From the NCBI RefSeq assembly GCF_048544455.1, contig NC_133534.1:119808269-119872268 (forward strand): a stretch of DNA of 64,000 nucleotides, read 5' to 3'. Both the position numbers and the translations under genes were made by a program. Positions 23,332 to 34,182 of the stretch are shown piece after piece. The number at the start of each line of letters is the position of its first letter. Within the stretch, counting starts at the first letter, position 1. Source of the stretch: Silene latifolia. Lineage: Eukaryota > Streptophyta > Magnoliopsida > Caryophyllales > Caryophyllaceae. Below the pieces are notes generated by a model. The model did not search any database, was not told the DNA's origin, and saw nothing but the letters and a program-made list of their open reading frames with translations.

Positions 23332-25682
23332 CTACTGCATCCTCTGGAAGAGGCGCTACTCCTCCTGCGTCTGTTCTAGAGCTGGGCTCTGGCTGTGAAG
23401 TCAGAATCGCGGATTGTTATCGTTCATTGGTAGATTTAAGATCGATTATTGATATTATACTCAAGTGGAAGTGATTTAACAGGTTATATGCATACTAATA
23501 TCGTCACAAGTCAGATTAAAGACTAAGTGTAAATAAATTATTTTAGCGATTTGCGTAATTATAATCACACGACGTCAGTTTTACAAAGGTTCAAACTTTG
23601 AACTTGAAAACGGAATGAAATTTGATGAACTGAAATCAAATAAACAAAACTATGTACAAAAGACGAACTCTAAAGACTCGATATGGGAAAATCGAACCTT
23701 TAAAATCCGGGTTTGAATAAGATGACGAAAACCCATAAATATTGAATTATAAGGGATTTAAGTCGAATTAAGCGTTATAATTAAAAAAGAGTTGTTAAAA
23801 CATTATTTATGTACTGACATGACAAAGAAAGTAAATAAAAATGAAAGAAATAAGAAAAATAGAAAATTGCAGAAGATCGAGGAAGAAGAAGAAGAAGAGC
23901 AGGAGCAGCGGCAGCCTCTGGAAGAGGCGCAGCAAGTGCTGCAATCCTTCGAACAGGCACAACTACTGCTGCGTTTCTTCTCGTCGTCAGACCTCCGCTG
24001 TTTTATAAAAACGGTTTTAAAAGACGGATTTTAAGACGGTGTTCGAACGTGCTCTTGATATAAATCTTACATTAGATGATACAAAATAAAAGTACAATAA
24101 ATAAATGGGATTTACACCCTCAGACTTACATGTTTGATGAAACGAGATTGGCTAAAGTTATCGTTTAGTGATTGCTCGACTCGAATATGCGTGGAAGGTG
24201 CCGTTGTTTAAGGATTTAGATTTATTAGGTTGATTAAACGTAGATGGTCAAATTGGTCGGTCTATGCAACGTGACTGGGACTCAGAATGATCTGAGCATA
24301 CGTGGTCGATTGATCAAGCACATAGGCGTCAAAAGCAATTGCGTGGTCTAGAATGCAAAGAGAGAGAGAGAGAAAGAAAGGGCGGAACACTCGCGTGCCA
24401 AATATGGAGACCGAAGGTCTCTATTTATACTAAACCTATGAAGGAGTTTGAGAATGACACGGATACGGAAACAAATTACGGAAATATTCTAGAAAGCGTG
24501 GAAAGAGTGTTGGGGAAGAGGCGCAGCAGCCAGTGCAACCCTTGGAAGAGGCGCAGCACCTGCTGCGTCATTTCCCCAGGGGTTTCCTCCTCAGCAAGAA
24601 AGATTTTTGCGTTTTTTATGGAATTTCGGTAGATACGCACTTCCTTATTCCGTGACACACAATATGGGGAAGATATTTCCTTAAAAATATTAAATTTAAT
24701 TAGGAATAAATATCCAGAGAATTCTACAACACTCCGAAATATTTCGACTCGGCATTTAAACGTTTTTTAGAAAATGAAGCGGTTTTCGAACCGGACTCCA
24801 AATGAACTCTAATTACTGTTAAAACGACCGTATTGGCGTGTAGATGATGACCATGAGGTTGATACAAGTGTTTTATCTATCACTTGACGATGAACTTATG
24901 AACTGTTATAAAATCGCTCCGCGTATCAAACATGAAGCCCAATCATCACTGGGTGGTTGGCGGGAGGTGCAGAAACGAGGTGTCTACAAAGTGGTAATCC
25001 AAGTATTTTTAATGCACGATGATGGTACCAAATAATATGTAAGGCTCGTGTTTTCAATCGGTAGATCGAAAACACTTGTCGATTTTTTACTTTAGAAGTC
25101 GAGGTTTAGAATTTTTAGGGAGAAAGAAAGGGCGGACTCTCGCGTGCTTTACAAATGGGGTGCTAGGGGGTATTTATATAAAAATGTGTGGTGTTTTGCA
25201 TTTTGGGTGACGTGGCTATGCCGGCCACCCAAAGAGGAGCGAGCATGTAGGCAATACATGGGTTGTGTTGTCCTTTTAGCAAATTTAGAATTTGTGTTTT
25301 ATTCTATCCTAGGTTTTGTTAGGATATGATTTGAGGTTGATCACTAAGTATTCCGTGTACACTCTGTATGTGGATATTATGTGGGGGTCGGTTTGTTGTG
25401 TTTGACTCGTTGTTGGAGTCAGGATTTGAATTTTGAGTCAGTTTTTGGCCCGGTGTCGGTTTTGACTCGAATTAGTGTCATTGCGACCCCATCGTCCTAC
25501 AACAAAACACTCCAGGTATTTTTGAAATATTCTAAATTGTTTTCATTTTTGAAACCGTTTTCTGAGCTCCCCAACACGTAGTTATACAAATTATCGATCA
25601 AACGTAGCGATTTCTAAAACGTATTGTAGTCCGATAATCATCGGGTGTTTGTTGGTGATTCCATAGGTACTGGGTATCTATA
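23332..25682 (-). repeat. Tat/Ogre-like LTR, second part
   Basis: Continuation of the LTR that starts at 3769, after removal of Copia-1. It ends GGTATCTATA at 25682, next to a 'gagcccccact' tract that is the complement of a polypurine tract. It contains several copies of 'ggaagaggcgcagca' (near 23352, 23921, 24516 and 24543). Two similar promoter-like segments share 'agaaagaaagggcgga' (24372 and 25123), each followed within about 50 bases by a minus-strand TATA-like box (TATAAATAGAGA at 24420, TATATAAATA at 25171). This suggests an internal duplication or two joined LTRs. Open frames at 23792-24034, 24339-24632 and 25381-25581 lack recognisable domains. Confidence 0.55.
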
Positions 25683-26005
25683 GAGCCCCCACTTTGATTG
25701 AGGCTTAGACAAGGCGAAAGTTAATGTACAACCCTGAGGTCAATCGAAGATTACAACTTGAAGACCGAAACGACGTCGAGGCGACTCAAAAGGATTTGAG
25801 CCAAGCACCTGCCGTCGAGAAGGGCGACGTCGAGGCGACTTGGGGATTCGAGTCAAGGACCTGCCGCCGGGAATAGTTTAGAGTCTTTCGTTTGCCGGCT
25901 CGGGTCGTTTAAAGTCCCTTAGACTACGTATAAAGGCTTGCCAGCCATAGGAAGAAGTTATACCTGAGGCATCTTCAGGATATGTCCTTGATTTGTTCTT
26001 GAACA
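25683..26005 (-). mobile_element. Tat/Ogre-like internal 3' end with polypurine tract
   Basis: Begins 'gagcccccactttgattgagg' (without the last base or so a near copy of 60815-60834, 'gagcccccacattaactaag'). Reading on the minus strand this is a polypurine tract abutting an LTR start. The following sequence shares 'aaggcttgccagccata' with 'aagctcgccagccata' near 60910. It therefore belongs to a different internal region from the one at 1-3747, although both touch the same LTR. Confidence 0.55.
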
Positions 26006-26462
26006 TGCGTAGAGGCTCGCCAGTCATTGATGGTCGAGTGATTGATTGCGGGAAATGGCCTTAATCATCGATCCTATTTTAAGAGGTTGTTTGTTGTCAG
26101 TGCATGGAGACTCGCCAGACATTAATGGTTTAATAATCGACTGTGGGAAATAGGCTGGATCAAGAGGTTGTCTGTTGTCGGTGCGTGGAGACTCGCCAAA
26201 CATTGATGGTCCAGTGATCGAGTCTGGGAAATAGCGTGAATTATTGGGCCTACTTCAAGAGGTTGTCTGTTATCGGTGCGTGGAGAGTCTCTAGTCATTG
26301 ATGGTCGAGTGATCGACTGCAGGAAATAGCCTGAATTATCGGGCCTATTTGAAGAAGTTATTTGGTGTCAGTGCGTAGAGACTCGCCCGTCATTGATGGC
26401 CGAGTGATCGAGGTGCGGGAAATAACCTGAACCATCGGGCCTATTTAAGAGGTTGTTTGTTT
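26006..26462. repeat. ~95-bp tandem repeat array, about five copies
   Basis: Units begin 'gcgtggagactcgccag' (about 26006, 26101, 26181, 26278, 26373) and contain 'cattgatggtcgagtgatcg', 'gggaaatagcctgaat' and 'aagaggttgtttgttgtc'. One unit is shortened by about 15 bases. It lies in the Tat/Ogre-like 3' internal region; such arrays are common there in this superfamily. Confidence 0.85.
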
Positions 26463-26769
26463 AACCGACCTATTAGGGAGCGACGTTGGTGCCGCTGGGG
26501 AAGGAAGGTGCTAGATTTCTCTTTGCTTGACGAGCGGTCGTTGCTGCTCATACAGGTAGACTTGCGCATTTGTTGAAGGGTGACTCCGTGGGGAGGCCTT
26601 CTCGGGTTCCACTGGGGAAGTTTTGTTGTTCATAAGGATGTTCGCAATGCTCGAAAGAGATATGCCTCTTATTACTCGGGCCTGGATCGTGTGGTGGGCG
26701 GCTTCCGTTACTGCCATTTGCAACTTCAAATTTTGAGGAGAAATAGCGGTTTTTATTGCTACCGTTCGA
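26463..26769. other. Spacer between tandem arrays
   Basis: No recognisable gene. Open frames on both strands (26511-26729 minus, 26580-26795 plus) overlap each other and run into the arrays; neither has a known domain. Confidence 0.4.
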
Positions 26770-27210
26770 AATTTAGGGGAAATAATGAGTTTTAATCTCG
26801 CAATTTGCGATTGTGAAGGAAATAACGGTTTTTAATTCCATCGTTTGAAATTTCTGTGAAAATAGCGAATTTGAATTTCGCCATTTTGTATTTGTGACGG
26901 AAATAACGGGTTTTAATTCCGTTACATGAGATTTTATTAAATAGCAAATTTGAATTTCGCCATTTTGTATTTGTGAGGGAAATAACGATTTTTAATTCCG
27001 TCATTTGGAAATTTGTGAAAATAGCGAATTTGAATTTCGCCATTTTGTATTTGTGAGAAAAATAACGATTTTTAATTCCGTCATTTGGTATTTTGTGAGA
27101 ATAGCGAATTTGAATTTCGTTGTTTTGTATTTGTGAGAATGCTAACGGTTTTTAATTCCGTCATTTGAAATTTTGTGAAAATAGCGAATTTGAATTTCGC
27201 TATTTTGTAA
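26770..27210. repeat. 80-bp tandem repeat array
   Basis: About five and a half copies. The 'atagcgaatttgaatttcg' step recurs at 26862, 26941, 27021, 27101 and 27181, so the period is 79, 80, 80 and 80 bases. Each unit also holds 'aataacggtttttaattccg'. Both steps contain partly inverted AAATTCG/CGAATTT content, giving short frames on either strand (for example 26792-27043) that are not genes. Confidence 0.92.
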
Positions 27211-27819
27211 GACTAGTGTTGTTGTGTGTATTTGGACGTGTATTTTGGGCCCAAGCCCAAAATCTGCCGGAAAAGGCAGGAACACCTCAAAGAGGCGCAA
27301 GCCCTTTGGCCATACAAGGGGCTCCCCCTATTTCCTTAAAAAGGACGCGAGAGCTACTTGCTCTTCATTCTTTCGTCTTCTACGATACAAATCACCCAAA
27401 TGCTCTCAAAATCGTCATTTTTTATCTCGTTTGCTTCTTGGATTCGTTTTTCAATTATCATGTCATCTCAAGGTATGTCAATCCTCTTGATTTCGTTTGT
27501 TTTGTTTGCATTTGTGTTGATTGGATTAGAACGAACCTAATTCGTCCCAAATTGAATTGGGTGTTTTTATTTGCCCATTTTTGTGTGCAATTGAAGCTTG
27601 TATTAGGTTATAAACTCGTTTAGGAGTCTAAGGGTGATTTTAGTTTACATTTTGGTCCCCATTCCCGCATCCTATGTGCGAAAAACGTGAATGAGACAGA
27701 AAACCGTCTCATTTCGCAATGTTGAGCTTGTTTGCTTGATTTATAGGCCTCACTAGGTTGCGTTATAGTCAGGGAACACCGTCTTTGCTATGTGAAACCT
27801 CTATCATATGCGCGGGGCC

Positions 27820-27835
27820 GGGGGGGGGGGGGGGG
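27820..27835 (+). repeat. Homopolymer of 16 G
   Basis: An uninterrupted run of 16 G preceded by 'gcggggcc'. It is unusual in this AT-rich sequence and is either a real G tract or an assembly-uncertain length. Confidence 0.9.
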
Positions 27836-28526
27836 ATTTTGCATTTTGCCCTTGTCAGACGGTCTTATGCTCACGAAATAAGCGCCTGTCTGGGCTCAAA
27901 GTGAGCTGTTTTGCTTTGACATGTTTCCTAGAAATAGTTTAGGTCACATTAGGATGCGATCGGTTGATGTTGCTTTGTCGTGGCCGCCATTGAATTTTTT
28001 ATTTTTTTAGCGCTTAATTGGCGTAAAATCGCCTTTTTGAGCTTTGTGAAGTGTCCGGTTAGGACGGGTAAACATTTTGGGTCCCGTAGGCTTTTGTGTT
28101 GGCCCGGGGGGCATTTGGTTTCTTTGTCGTTATATTGACTCGGATTTTGCTTGAAGAGAAGGGCGAGTCGGGTTTTTGTTTGTTTTTTTTTTTGAGTTTT
28201 TTTGTGAAATGTTTTGTTAAATGTGATTCGGCAGGTTTTCCCTTACTAGTTTTGCTATTGTTTTGTATTTGCAGACGATTTTTGTGTTGGCCAGTTTTAG
28301 CTTTTGCCTATTTCGTGCCATCGTAATGCCAAAATTTCTACTTATTCTATTTTGCTTTTGATTTCAGGTGAGTGCTCGGGCTCTGTTCGGTCCTGGACTC
28401 GGGAGGAGGAAGATTCGGGAGAAGGAGGATCTAGGAGATTCGCTTGGTTTGGCTACGAGTGAGGCTCGAGGGTAGATCACCGAATCCTGATCAGTGACCT
28501 ACTCCTGCAGATTGAGGGGCGTCTGA

Positions 28527-28718
28527 TGATTCAGGGTCAACATCCGGGCGGCGTACTGTGTTTCTACTTTCAACCATCGCTTAATTCTAATGATTGGGGG
28601 CCAACATCGGGGTGGCATCCTACATTGTGGCTCTCACTCATCGCTGAATTCTTATGATTAGGCTTCAACATTGGGGCGATGTACTGTGTCATGGCTCCTG
28701 ATCATCATGTCGTCCGAA
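28527..28718. repeat. 64-bp tandem repeat, three copies
   Basis: 'tgatt..ggg.caacat' steps at 28527, 28591 and 28655 give a regular 64-bp period; units contain 'tcatcgcttaattct'-type ends. The copies are diverged. Confidence 0.8.
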
Positions 28719-29530
28719 GTTTGCTAGGCACTTTTCCTCTTTTCGTCTTGGAGTAGGAAAGAGGGATTATCGTCATAGTAACCCCCGCTGCGTCCGTTGT
28801 TACTTCTTTTTTTCATGTTGCTCCCTTTCTTTTCTGGTTGGAGGGACGGGAAGTACCTAGTCCGGTAGGTGGCGAATAGCCCCCTGTTCGTTGTTTTAGG
28901 CTAGTGTCTGTATGATAAGTATTTGTGTCAGACCCTGTTTGTACGGTTAGTCGTTTGAAGCAAACGTTTGTTGATATATTTTGCGTGAGGCGGTTTTGTA
29001 TATATGGCTTTTTTGTCACGGATTGGGGCGACTAGTCCTTCCCACACTTTCAAAAAAAAAAGGAAACTTGTATGTTTAAAGCTGAGTCATGAAAACCGTG
29101 TCGGATTTCGTTAAACATGAATCCAAGGAAAAGTCAGTGTGAGAAAACATAAAAATTCCTGACTAACCATAATACGCGCGAGCATTATGGCGAGGAAAAA
29201 GAGGTGTCAGAAGAAAACACAACTTGACAAGGACAAGTCACGGTGCGAATCCTTAGAAGTTTCCTAAAGAGGCGCGACCATCTTGTCGATGCAAGGGGCC
29301 TCCCCTTTTTTCAGAAAAAATGTGTTAATTGCTTTGTATAAATAGCGAGTTGTGCTTCATTGCTTCATCATCTGAAACACAAAGACTCTACAAAAAATTC
29401 CCTTCTTCTTCAACAAAAAAAAACCATGCATACTTTCGAAGGTAGGTTTTGACATTGTTGTCGGAATTTATTGCCTCCCGAAAAGTATGAACTCGATATA
29501 ATGAGAGTTGGTCAATGGTTGGTGCTTTGC

Positions 29531-30405
29531 CAAGTCAAGTTTCAATCTTCATTCCTTGATGCAAGCTCTCAGTTTTAGGATAAGAAACATCATGTTTTCA
29601 TCTTCCCGACATGCGAAATTTGCCCGTTTGCCGAAGAAGTAGGTGTTATTAGAGTGTGGCCATGTTATACCACAGTGCTTCCTCCGATTTAGTTGTGCTA
29701 TAAGGAGACATTCTGCTCCATGCAAGGCTTGTTGGTAAGCAAAATGAACTTCCTTCTTGCTCCTCATGGTGTTGACATGTTATCTTTTATCAACATCTTT
29801 TCCAATCGGCTAGATATTAATTTTTTGGAGGTTGCTATAAAAAAGGACCTTTGCCTTTTGCCTAGTGCATGCTTATCTTCTTGTTGATGTCTTGAAGAAA
29901 GAGGGACCGAAATGGTACGGTAGTATGAAACTTATTCACATTGTTGAGCAAATGGAGCATCGACGGAACCCGTCTTAGTTGGTGCTTGGTGAGATTGTTC
30001 AAGTCTTGGATAAGAAGGTGCCTTGTGGAGATTCACTATCATTTGGATCTCCTAGAATTCTCCAAGTATGGCTTATGGAGAGGGTAAGATATGTTGAGCC
30101 TCCAATTGATGCTTCTCCTTACTCCTTTCATCACCTTACCATGAGAAAGAATTTGTATGCGAATAGCTTTGCATGCACCAAGGTTTATTGGACCTCGAGG
30201 TTGGTAGAGAGGGTGTTCCTCACGTCCGCTGGGGGGTGTCGTGGTGGCGTTTGAGATCTTTCCTGGGGTTTCCCGCATCGGCCGCTTCTTCCCGTTCTTT
30301 GATGGTTGTTGGTTTGAGGGTTGCTTCCTTCATTTATCCGGAAAGGGTTATGAGGCAAATGGGTCGTCAACTAATACCTCATGTACATTTTTGGGTGTAT
30401 TTGTA
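29531..30405 (+). pseudogene. Decayed Ogre-type ORF1 (DUF7745-like)
   Basis: Plus-strand sequence with frame breaks that resembles the extra ORF found upstream of gag in Ogre-type elements and in plant mobile-domain-like proteins. Readable patches are 'HVFIFPTCEICPFAEEVGVI' (29591-29650), 'LLVDVLKKEGPKWYGSMKLI' and 'VEQMEHRRNP' (29880-29975), 'GSPRILQVWLMERV' (30044-30090) and 'RVMRQMGRQLIPHVHFW' (30340-30395). The pattern of LQ/I-WL-x-E-R-x followed later by RQ-x-G-x-Q is what I recognise. Its molecular role is not known to me. In-frame stops at about 29570 and 29690, and a frame change before 29979, mark it as dead. The orientation is opposite to the neighbouring minus-strand Ogre pieces. 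Confidence 0.6.
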
Positions 30406-31005
30406 GAAGTTCTACTCTCTTTCGATCCTTTACCTACATTAATCTCCTACAAATTAAAGATAATATTATGCGACCAAGATGAATATAAACAATAAGAAAT
30501 CAACAATAATTCAACTCAATAACACCAATATTCACAACATTTCCCACCAAAGATACTAAATTAACATGATAACACATACATTCGGATACCACATCAGTTT
30601 AACTTAGTCTTACACTTGCTAGTAGTAGAAACCAACATGATAACATATATCTTCGGAAATCAAACAACAATAAAACTTGTAATCTAATATATGGATAAAA
30701 AACATGTTGTCATAAAAGGAGTGACAACAATAACAAACACGAGTTTCAAAAATTCCACATTTGCATATATCAACCAGTATGCGCCTACTTATAAAATAAA
30801 TATACCTTTTAATGGTTGCCACCACTTACTAAATGAAGTTATAGTGATTCACCCAATTAAACCTTCAAGAATAAGATTTATTTCAAATAAATGGTACACA
30901 TCAATAATAGTTTATAAAAGAGCGAGATCGAGGGAAAAGAGGAGATGGTTTATAATGTAAAATTTAAGTTAAATTTACCTGATAATGGCGGCGGCGAGAA
31001 AGAGG
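30406..31005. other. AT-rich sequence left of CACTA-1, probably body of CACTA-2
   Basis: No recognisable gene. Because CACTA-1 (TSD AGG) is inserted at 31005 and its right flank continues into a second CACTA terminus at 57934, this stretch is likely the other side of that host transposon. Rejoining the flanks across CACTA-1 gives a continuous 'gcgagaaagagg' context. The expected left terminus of CACTA-2 was not found. The open frame at 30691-30960 is unassigned. Confidence 0.4.
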
Positions 31006-31027
31006 CACTACAACAAATTGTCAATTG

Positions 31028-31320
31028 CGCCACGAATTATGCCACGGAAATTTTTAATTCGTGGCTAAATTCTGCTTAGCAACGGGAAAAACTTATTTAT
31101 CATTTTGGAAAAAAATTTATGCCACGGGACAACGTTTCCCGTGACAAAAATTCACTGTCGCCACGAATTAGGATACACCTGTGGCAAATAATCATTTTAG
31201 CCACGACCTATGTCACACCCGTGGTGAAATTTTATTTAGCCACGAAATGTTCCGTGACAAATATTTTATTAGTCACGAACTAACAAACACCCGTGGCGAG
31301 TATCTTTTCCGACTTAAATT
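31028..31320. repeat. CACTA-1 left subterminal repeats
   Basis: About a dozen GCCACG or CGTGG(C) motifs in both orientations, typically spaced 20-45 bases (for example 31028, 31041, 31122, 31160, 31201, 31240). They mirror those at 57115-57335. The open frame 31181-31393 is built from them and is not a gene. Confidence 0.85.
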
Positions 31321-31857
31321 AAGATATTTTCAGGTTAAGGTAAACCTAAAAATTACTTTCTTAAAAAAAATACAAAATCTGAATGAAATTTAATGAAATA
31401 TAAATAATATGAAAATACATTTAAATATAAGATTTTGGAAGCACTTTGATTAATTTAATTAATATTTTTTATTATTTTATTTACTTTAATAAGAAATATT
31501 AAAATTTTATAAACTTATATGTAGGCAAAGAAAAGTTTATCGTCTAAGTTGTTTGATTTTTTTACAAATCACAATTATGTTTTGTAGGTTTTTCAAAACA
31601 TTAATAATTTAAGAAATTTGTTTTAATATATAATTTTGTTTATTAAAGTCATGAATTTCTTTTAATTTCTTTTACTTTTTTAATTAAAACTTTATAATCT
31701 TAAATAACAATCTTAAATGATCGTATCACATTTAAAGACATAGCATATCAAATTTAATAAATAAGTTATTTACCATCTATCTTAGAGAAATCAAAAATTA
31801 ATATATTGTCAAACCGTTTCAGTCAAAATTACATTTTCAACTTTATTTGTAAGATAT
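31321..31857. other. AT-rich CACTA-1 interior
   Basis: About 80% A+T, no frame or motif recognised. Confidence 0.4.
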
Positions 31858-33228
31858 TGTTAGAACACACCTGGTTGATGATGCCAAGTTTCTTTGTTTT
31901 TTGATTGTTTGTTCTTAGTTACAAATGCTTAGTGATTGAAGCAATCAAATGGACTCTCAAGAAGGCTTAACATGAGCAAGATGAAGCAAACATGAAGTCA
32001 AGACAATGATATGTCCCTAGCCTTAGTCAAAAGTTGTAAGAGTAAGTGTAACATTCTCATTTAAGTCAAGTAGCTGGAAAACCATGCAACAGTGCGCTGC
32101 ACTGTTGTTTCTGATACTACCGTATGGAGGAACTTTTATACAAAATGTCTAAGTGTTGAAATCTTTAAAAAATCCATATCCTCAAAGTTTTAACATTTTA
32201 ATTATCAAAGTTTGAAAACAAATCTGAAAATTAAAATCACAAATCTCCATTGTTAAATCCTCTAGATTTGTACATTTGCTTTTACCAAAATGGTAAGGTT
32301 GGACTTGTCAAAGTTTTAAAGCTAAAAAGTTTATTGCCAATTTGGTAAAGTGTCACATGTTGAGTGTTTCGGGAAGAGTTTTCTGATTTTGATTAAAGAC
32401 TTGTGCTTTAATCTAAAACCTAACACTTACCATCATTCAAAGGTTACCTATTTTATAATGGATTTAATTAACCTAGTTGCACTTCCTAGATGGTGAAATC
32501 CACTATAAATAGTGAGGCTTAGAATTATTTATTTCTCAAGACTTTCCAAACCATTTATTGAGAAACCTTGCAAATCATTTGTGCATTTAAACCTTTGTTC
32601 TTTAAGTATTTGTAAAACGTTTTTCTTATTTAAAAGTCTTCGTTTGTTTTCAAAAGCTGCAAACTTCCAAGTATCGGTTCGCTGCACTCTGACATAATGA
32701 GTTGTTCCATGATTCTCGTGTTTAAGTCTTAATCGTGATCTCCATGTTCATTAAGTGAACCCTTGTGATTCAAAGACTCTGTAAACCTGTGAGATAGAAC
32801 ATATAAAATTTTGAAGTAGAGTAGCTTTAAGTTTGAGTGCAATCGAGGTAGATTGGCGAGTTATTTTAATTATAAGGGTTTAGTTGTTTGAGTAAATTTC
32901 TAAACAAGCAATAAAATAACTGTTGGACGTAGGCCTCGGAGTAGAGGTTGAACCAATTTTTAAAACATCGTTTGTTTGCTCATTTACTTTTACGTTCTCT
33001 TAGTTTGCTCTATCTCGTTCATACGTATTTCCATTTCTGTGTCACAGTCATCCATACTGTGACATAAAACCGTTGTACCATCTTCTGAACTTACATTATA
33101 TTAAGTTTCTCAAGGTTTGTACTAGAAGGTTTTTCTCTTAAGTTCAATTAACTAAGTTAAGAAGAAATTTTTAAAAATGTTTCACCTAATTCACCCCCTC
33201 CCTCTCTTAGGTGTTTATCGTTCCTAAC
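31858..33228 (+). repeat. Probable SIRE/Maximus-like copia solo LTR
   Basis: Starts TGTTAGAACACACCTGG and ends near 'attcaccccctccctctctt' and 'gtgtttatcgttcctaac', an ending I associate with SIRE-type copia LTRs. A TATA-like box 'cactataaatagtgagg' lies at 32502, and 'ggacgtaggcctcggagtag' at about 32925 resembles a conserved downstream block in that group. The final CA and the TSD are not clear ('cctaact' instead of 'cctaaca'), so the right edge is tentative. The frame 32512-32697 is within the transcript-start region. Confidence 0.55.
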
Positions 33229-34114
33229 TCTTTACATATTTATAGAAAGATTTGAATTTAATATAAAATGTACCTTGTCGAGAAAAAAACTTGGGAAATG
33301 TTTTTAGGAGTGAAAAAGAAACAAAAGTAACATTAAAAAATTGATTAAATAAAATAAGTGCGCTAAGAAATGAAAGCAAAAAAATGATCTTCCACAAATC
33401 AATTAAGAAAAAAACATATTGGATAAATTATCAATTTAAAATTTCAATATGGAGAATTTTTTTTCATTGAAAATGACTGCATCACAAGGAAAATATAGAA
33501 ATTATAATTATTTAAAATCACATGTGCAAATAATGTGAAAATTTTGAGAAAAGAAACGATAAATCATAACAAAAAGAAATCACTTTAGGAAAATAAGCGA
33601 TTCTGTTTTACGACAGTATTTTTCGTGTTTTTTAGGTAAAAAGTGACTACTTTATGGTTAATAGGGACCACTTTGGGGGAAAAAGACCATTAGTTATAAA
33701 AAGTGGTCATTATTTTACAAAACAATGGTCACATTTTTCATATCGCAGGTACGACGGTCAAAGTATAGAATTTGCATTGAAAAATATACTAAAAAATGAG
33801 TACAAGAGAAATGAAAATAAGAATGTCGATAAACTAAATAAATAAAAAATGTAAAGAAAACAAGATTAAATTTACTTTTTGGAGAAAATGGTTTTGCTGA
33901 CTTCAGTAAAAAAAAATGACGTCAAAATCATTAGTCGGGAGGTTAACATCGAAAATTTGATGTTTTGGCCAAAATAATGTTTTTCCCGCAAAAAATTGTA
34001 AATCATGTAACATTTTTGTAAGTAATAGTACTAAAGGTAAATTTTGAATGGAAAAAAAAATAAACTTAAAAGGATTCAAAGTGCTAATTATATCAACAAA
34101 GTTAACTTTCAATT
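33229..34114. other. CACTA-1 interior, unassigned
   Basis: AT-rich, with small hairpin-forming pieces around 33640-33730 ('aaagtgactactttatgg' opposed to 'aaaagtggtcatt'). The frames 33654-33845 and 33903-34124 have no recognisable domain. Confidence 0.35.
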
Positions 34115-34182
34115 TCGGCAGCACTTTAAAAAAACTCTAACGTTAAGCGTGCTCAGGTGAGAGTCTTGTTGGAATGGGTGAC
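34115..34182 (+). pseudogene. 5S rRNA-like sequence, part before the Athila insertion
   Basis: 'cagcactt' then, after a short deletion, 'actc..acgttaagcgtgct', 'ggtgagagt' and 'ggaatgggtgac' follow the order of plant 5S rRNA from about its CAGCACT motif through the pol III box A (GTTAAGCGTGCT) into box C (GGATGGGTGACC). The match resumes past the Athila element with 'ctcctgggaag' (56933). About 13 bases are missing between CAGCACT and the AACTC step, so it is not a functional 5S gene. 5S-derived sequence is known in Cassandra-type TRIM LTRs and in 5S-derived SINEs; I cannot tell which applies. Confidence 0.78.

Larger units (their letters stand above)
27211..29490 (+). mobile_element. Ogre-type LTR-like segments and spacer, probable plus orientation
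   Basis: No coding region recognised. Two segments share 'aaagaggcgc' followed about 25 bases later by 'caaggggctccccc' or 'caaggggcctcccc' (27290-27334 and 29272-29312). The second leads into a plus-strand TATA-like box 'gtataaatagcg' at 29336 and a CT/CA-rich transcript-start-like stretch. Together with the Ogre-type ORF1 remnant just downstream, this suggests a plus-oriented LTR and leader, but I could not define ends or a TSD. Open frames at 27165-27623, 27224-27490 and 28096-28326 are probably fortuitous. Confidence 0.4.

Noticed and set aside
26006..27210. CRISPR-like direct repeats
   Set aside because: Units are contiguous tandem copies without unique spacers, and the DNA is plant retrotransposon.
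27165..27623. 152-codon plus-strand frame
   Set aside because: Begins in the 80-bp array and crosses LTR-like sequence; no recognisable domain and two other frames overlap it.
28990..29040. Possible Ogre-type primer-binding site ('ggggcgactagtcc')
   Set aside because: Only part of the site matches and no LTR edge is found beside it.
34115..34182. Functional 5S rRNA gene
   Set aside because: Internal deletion, diverged 3' end and a 22.7-kb insertion in box C; no tandem 5S units nearby.
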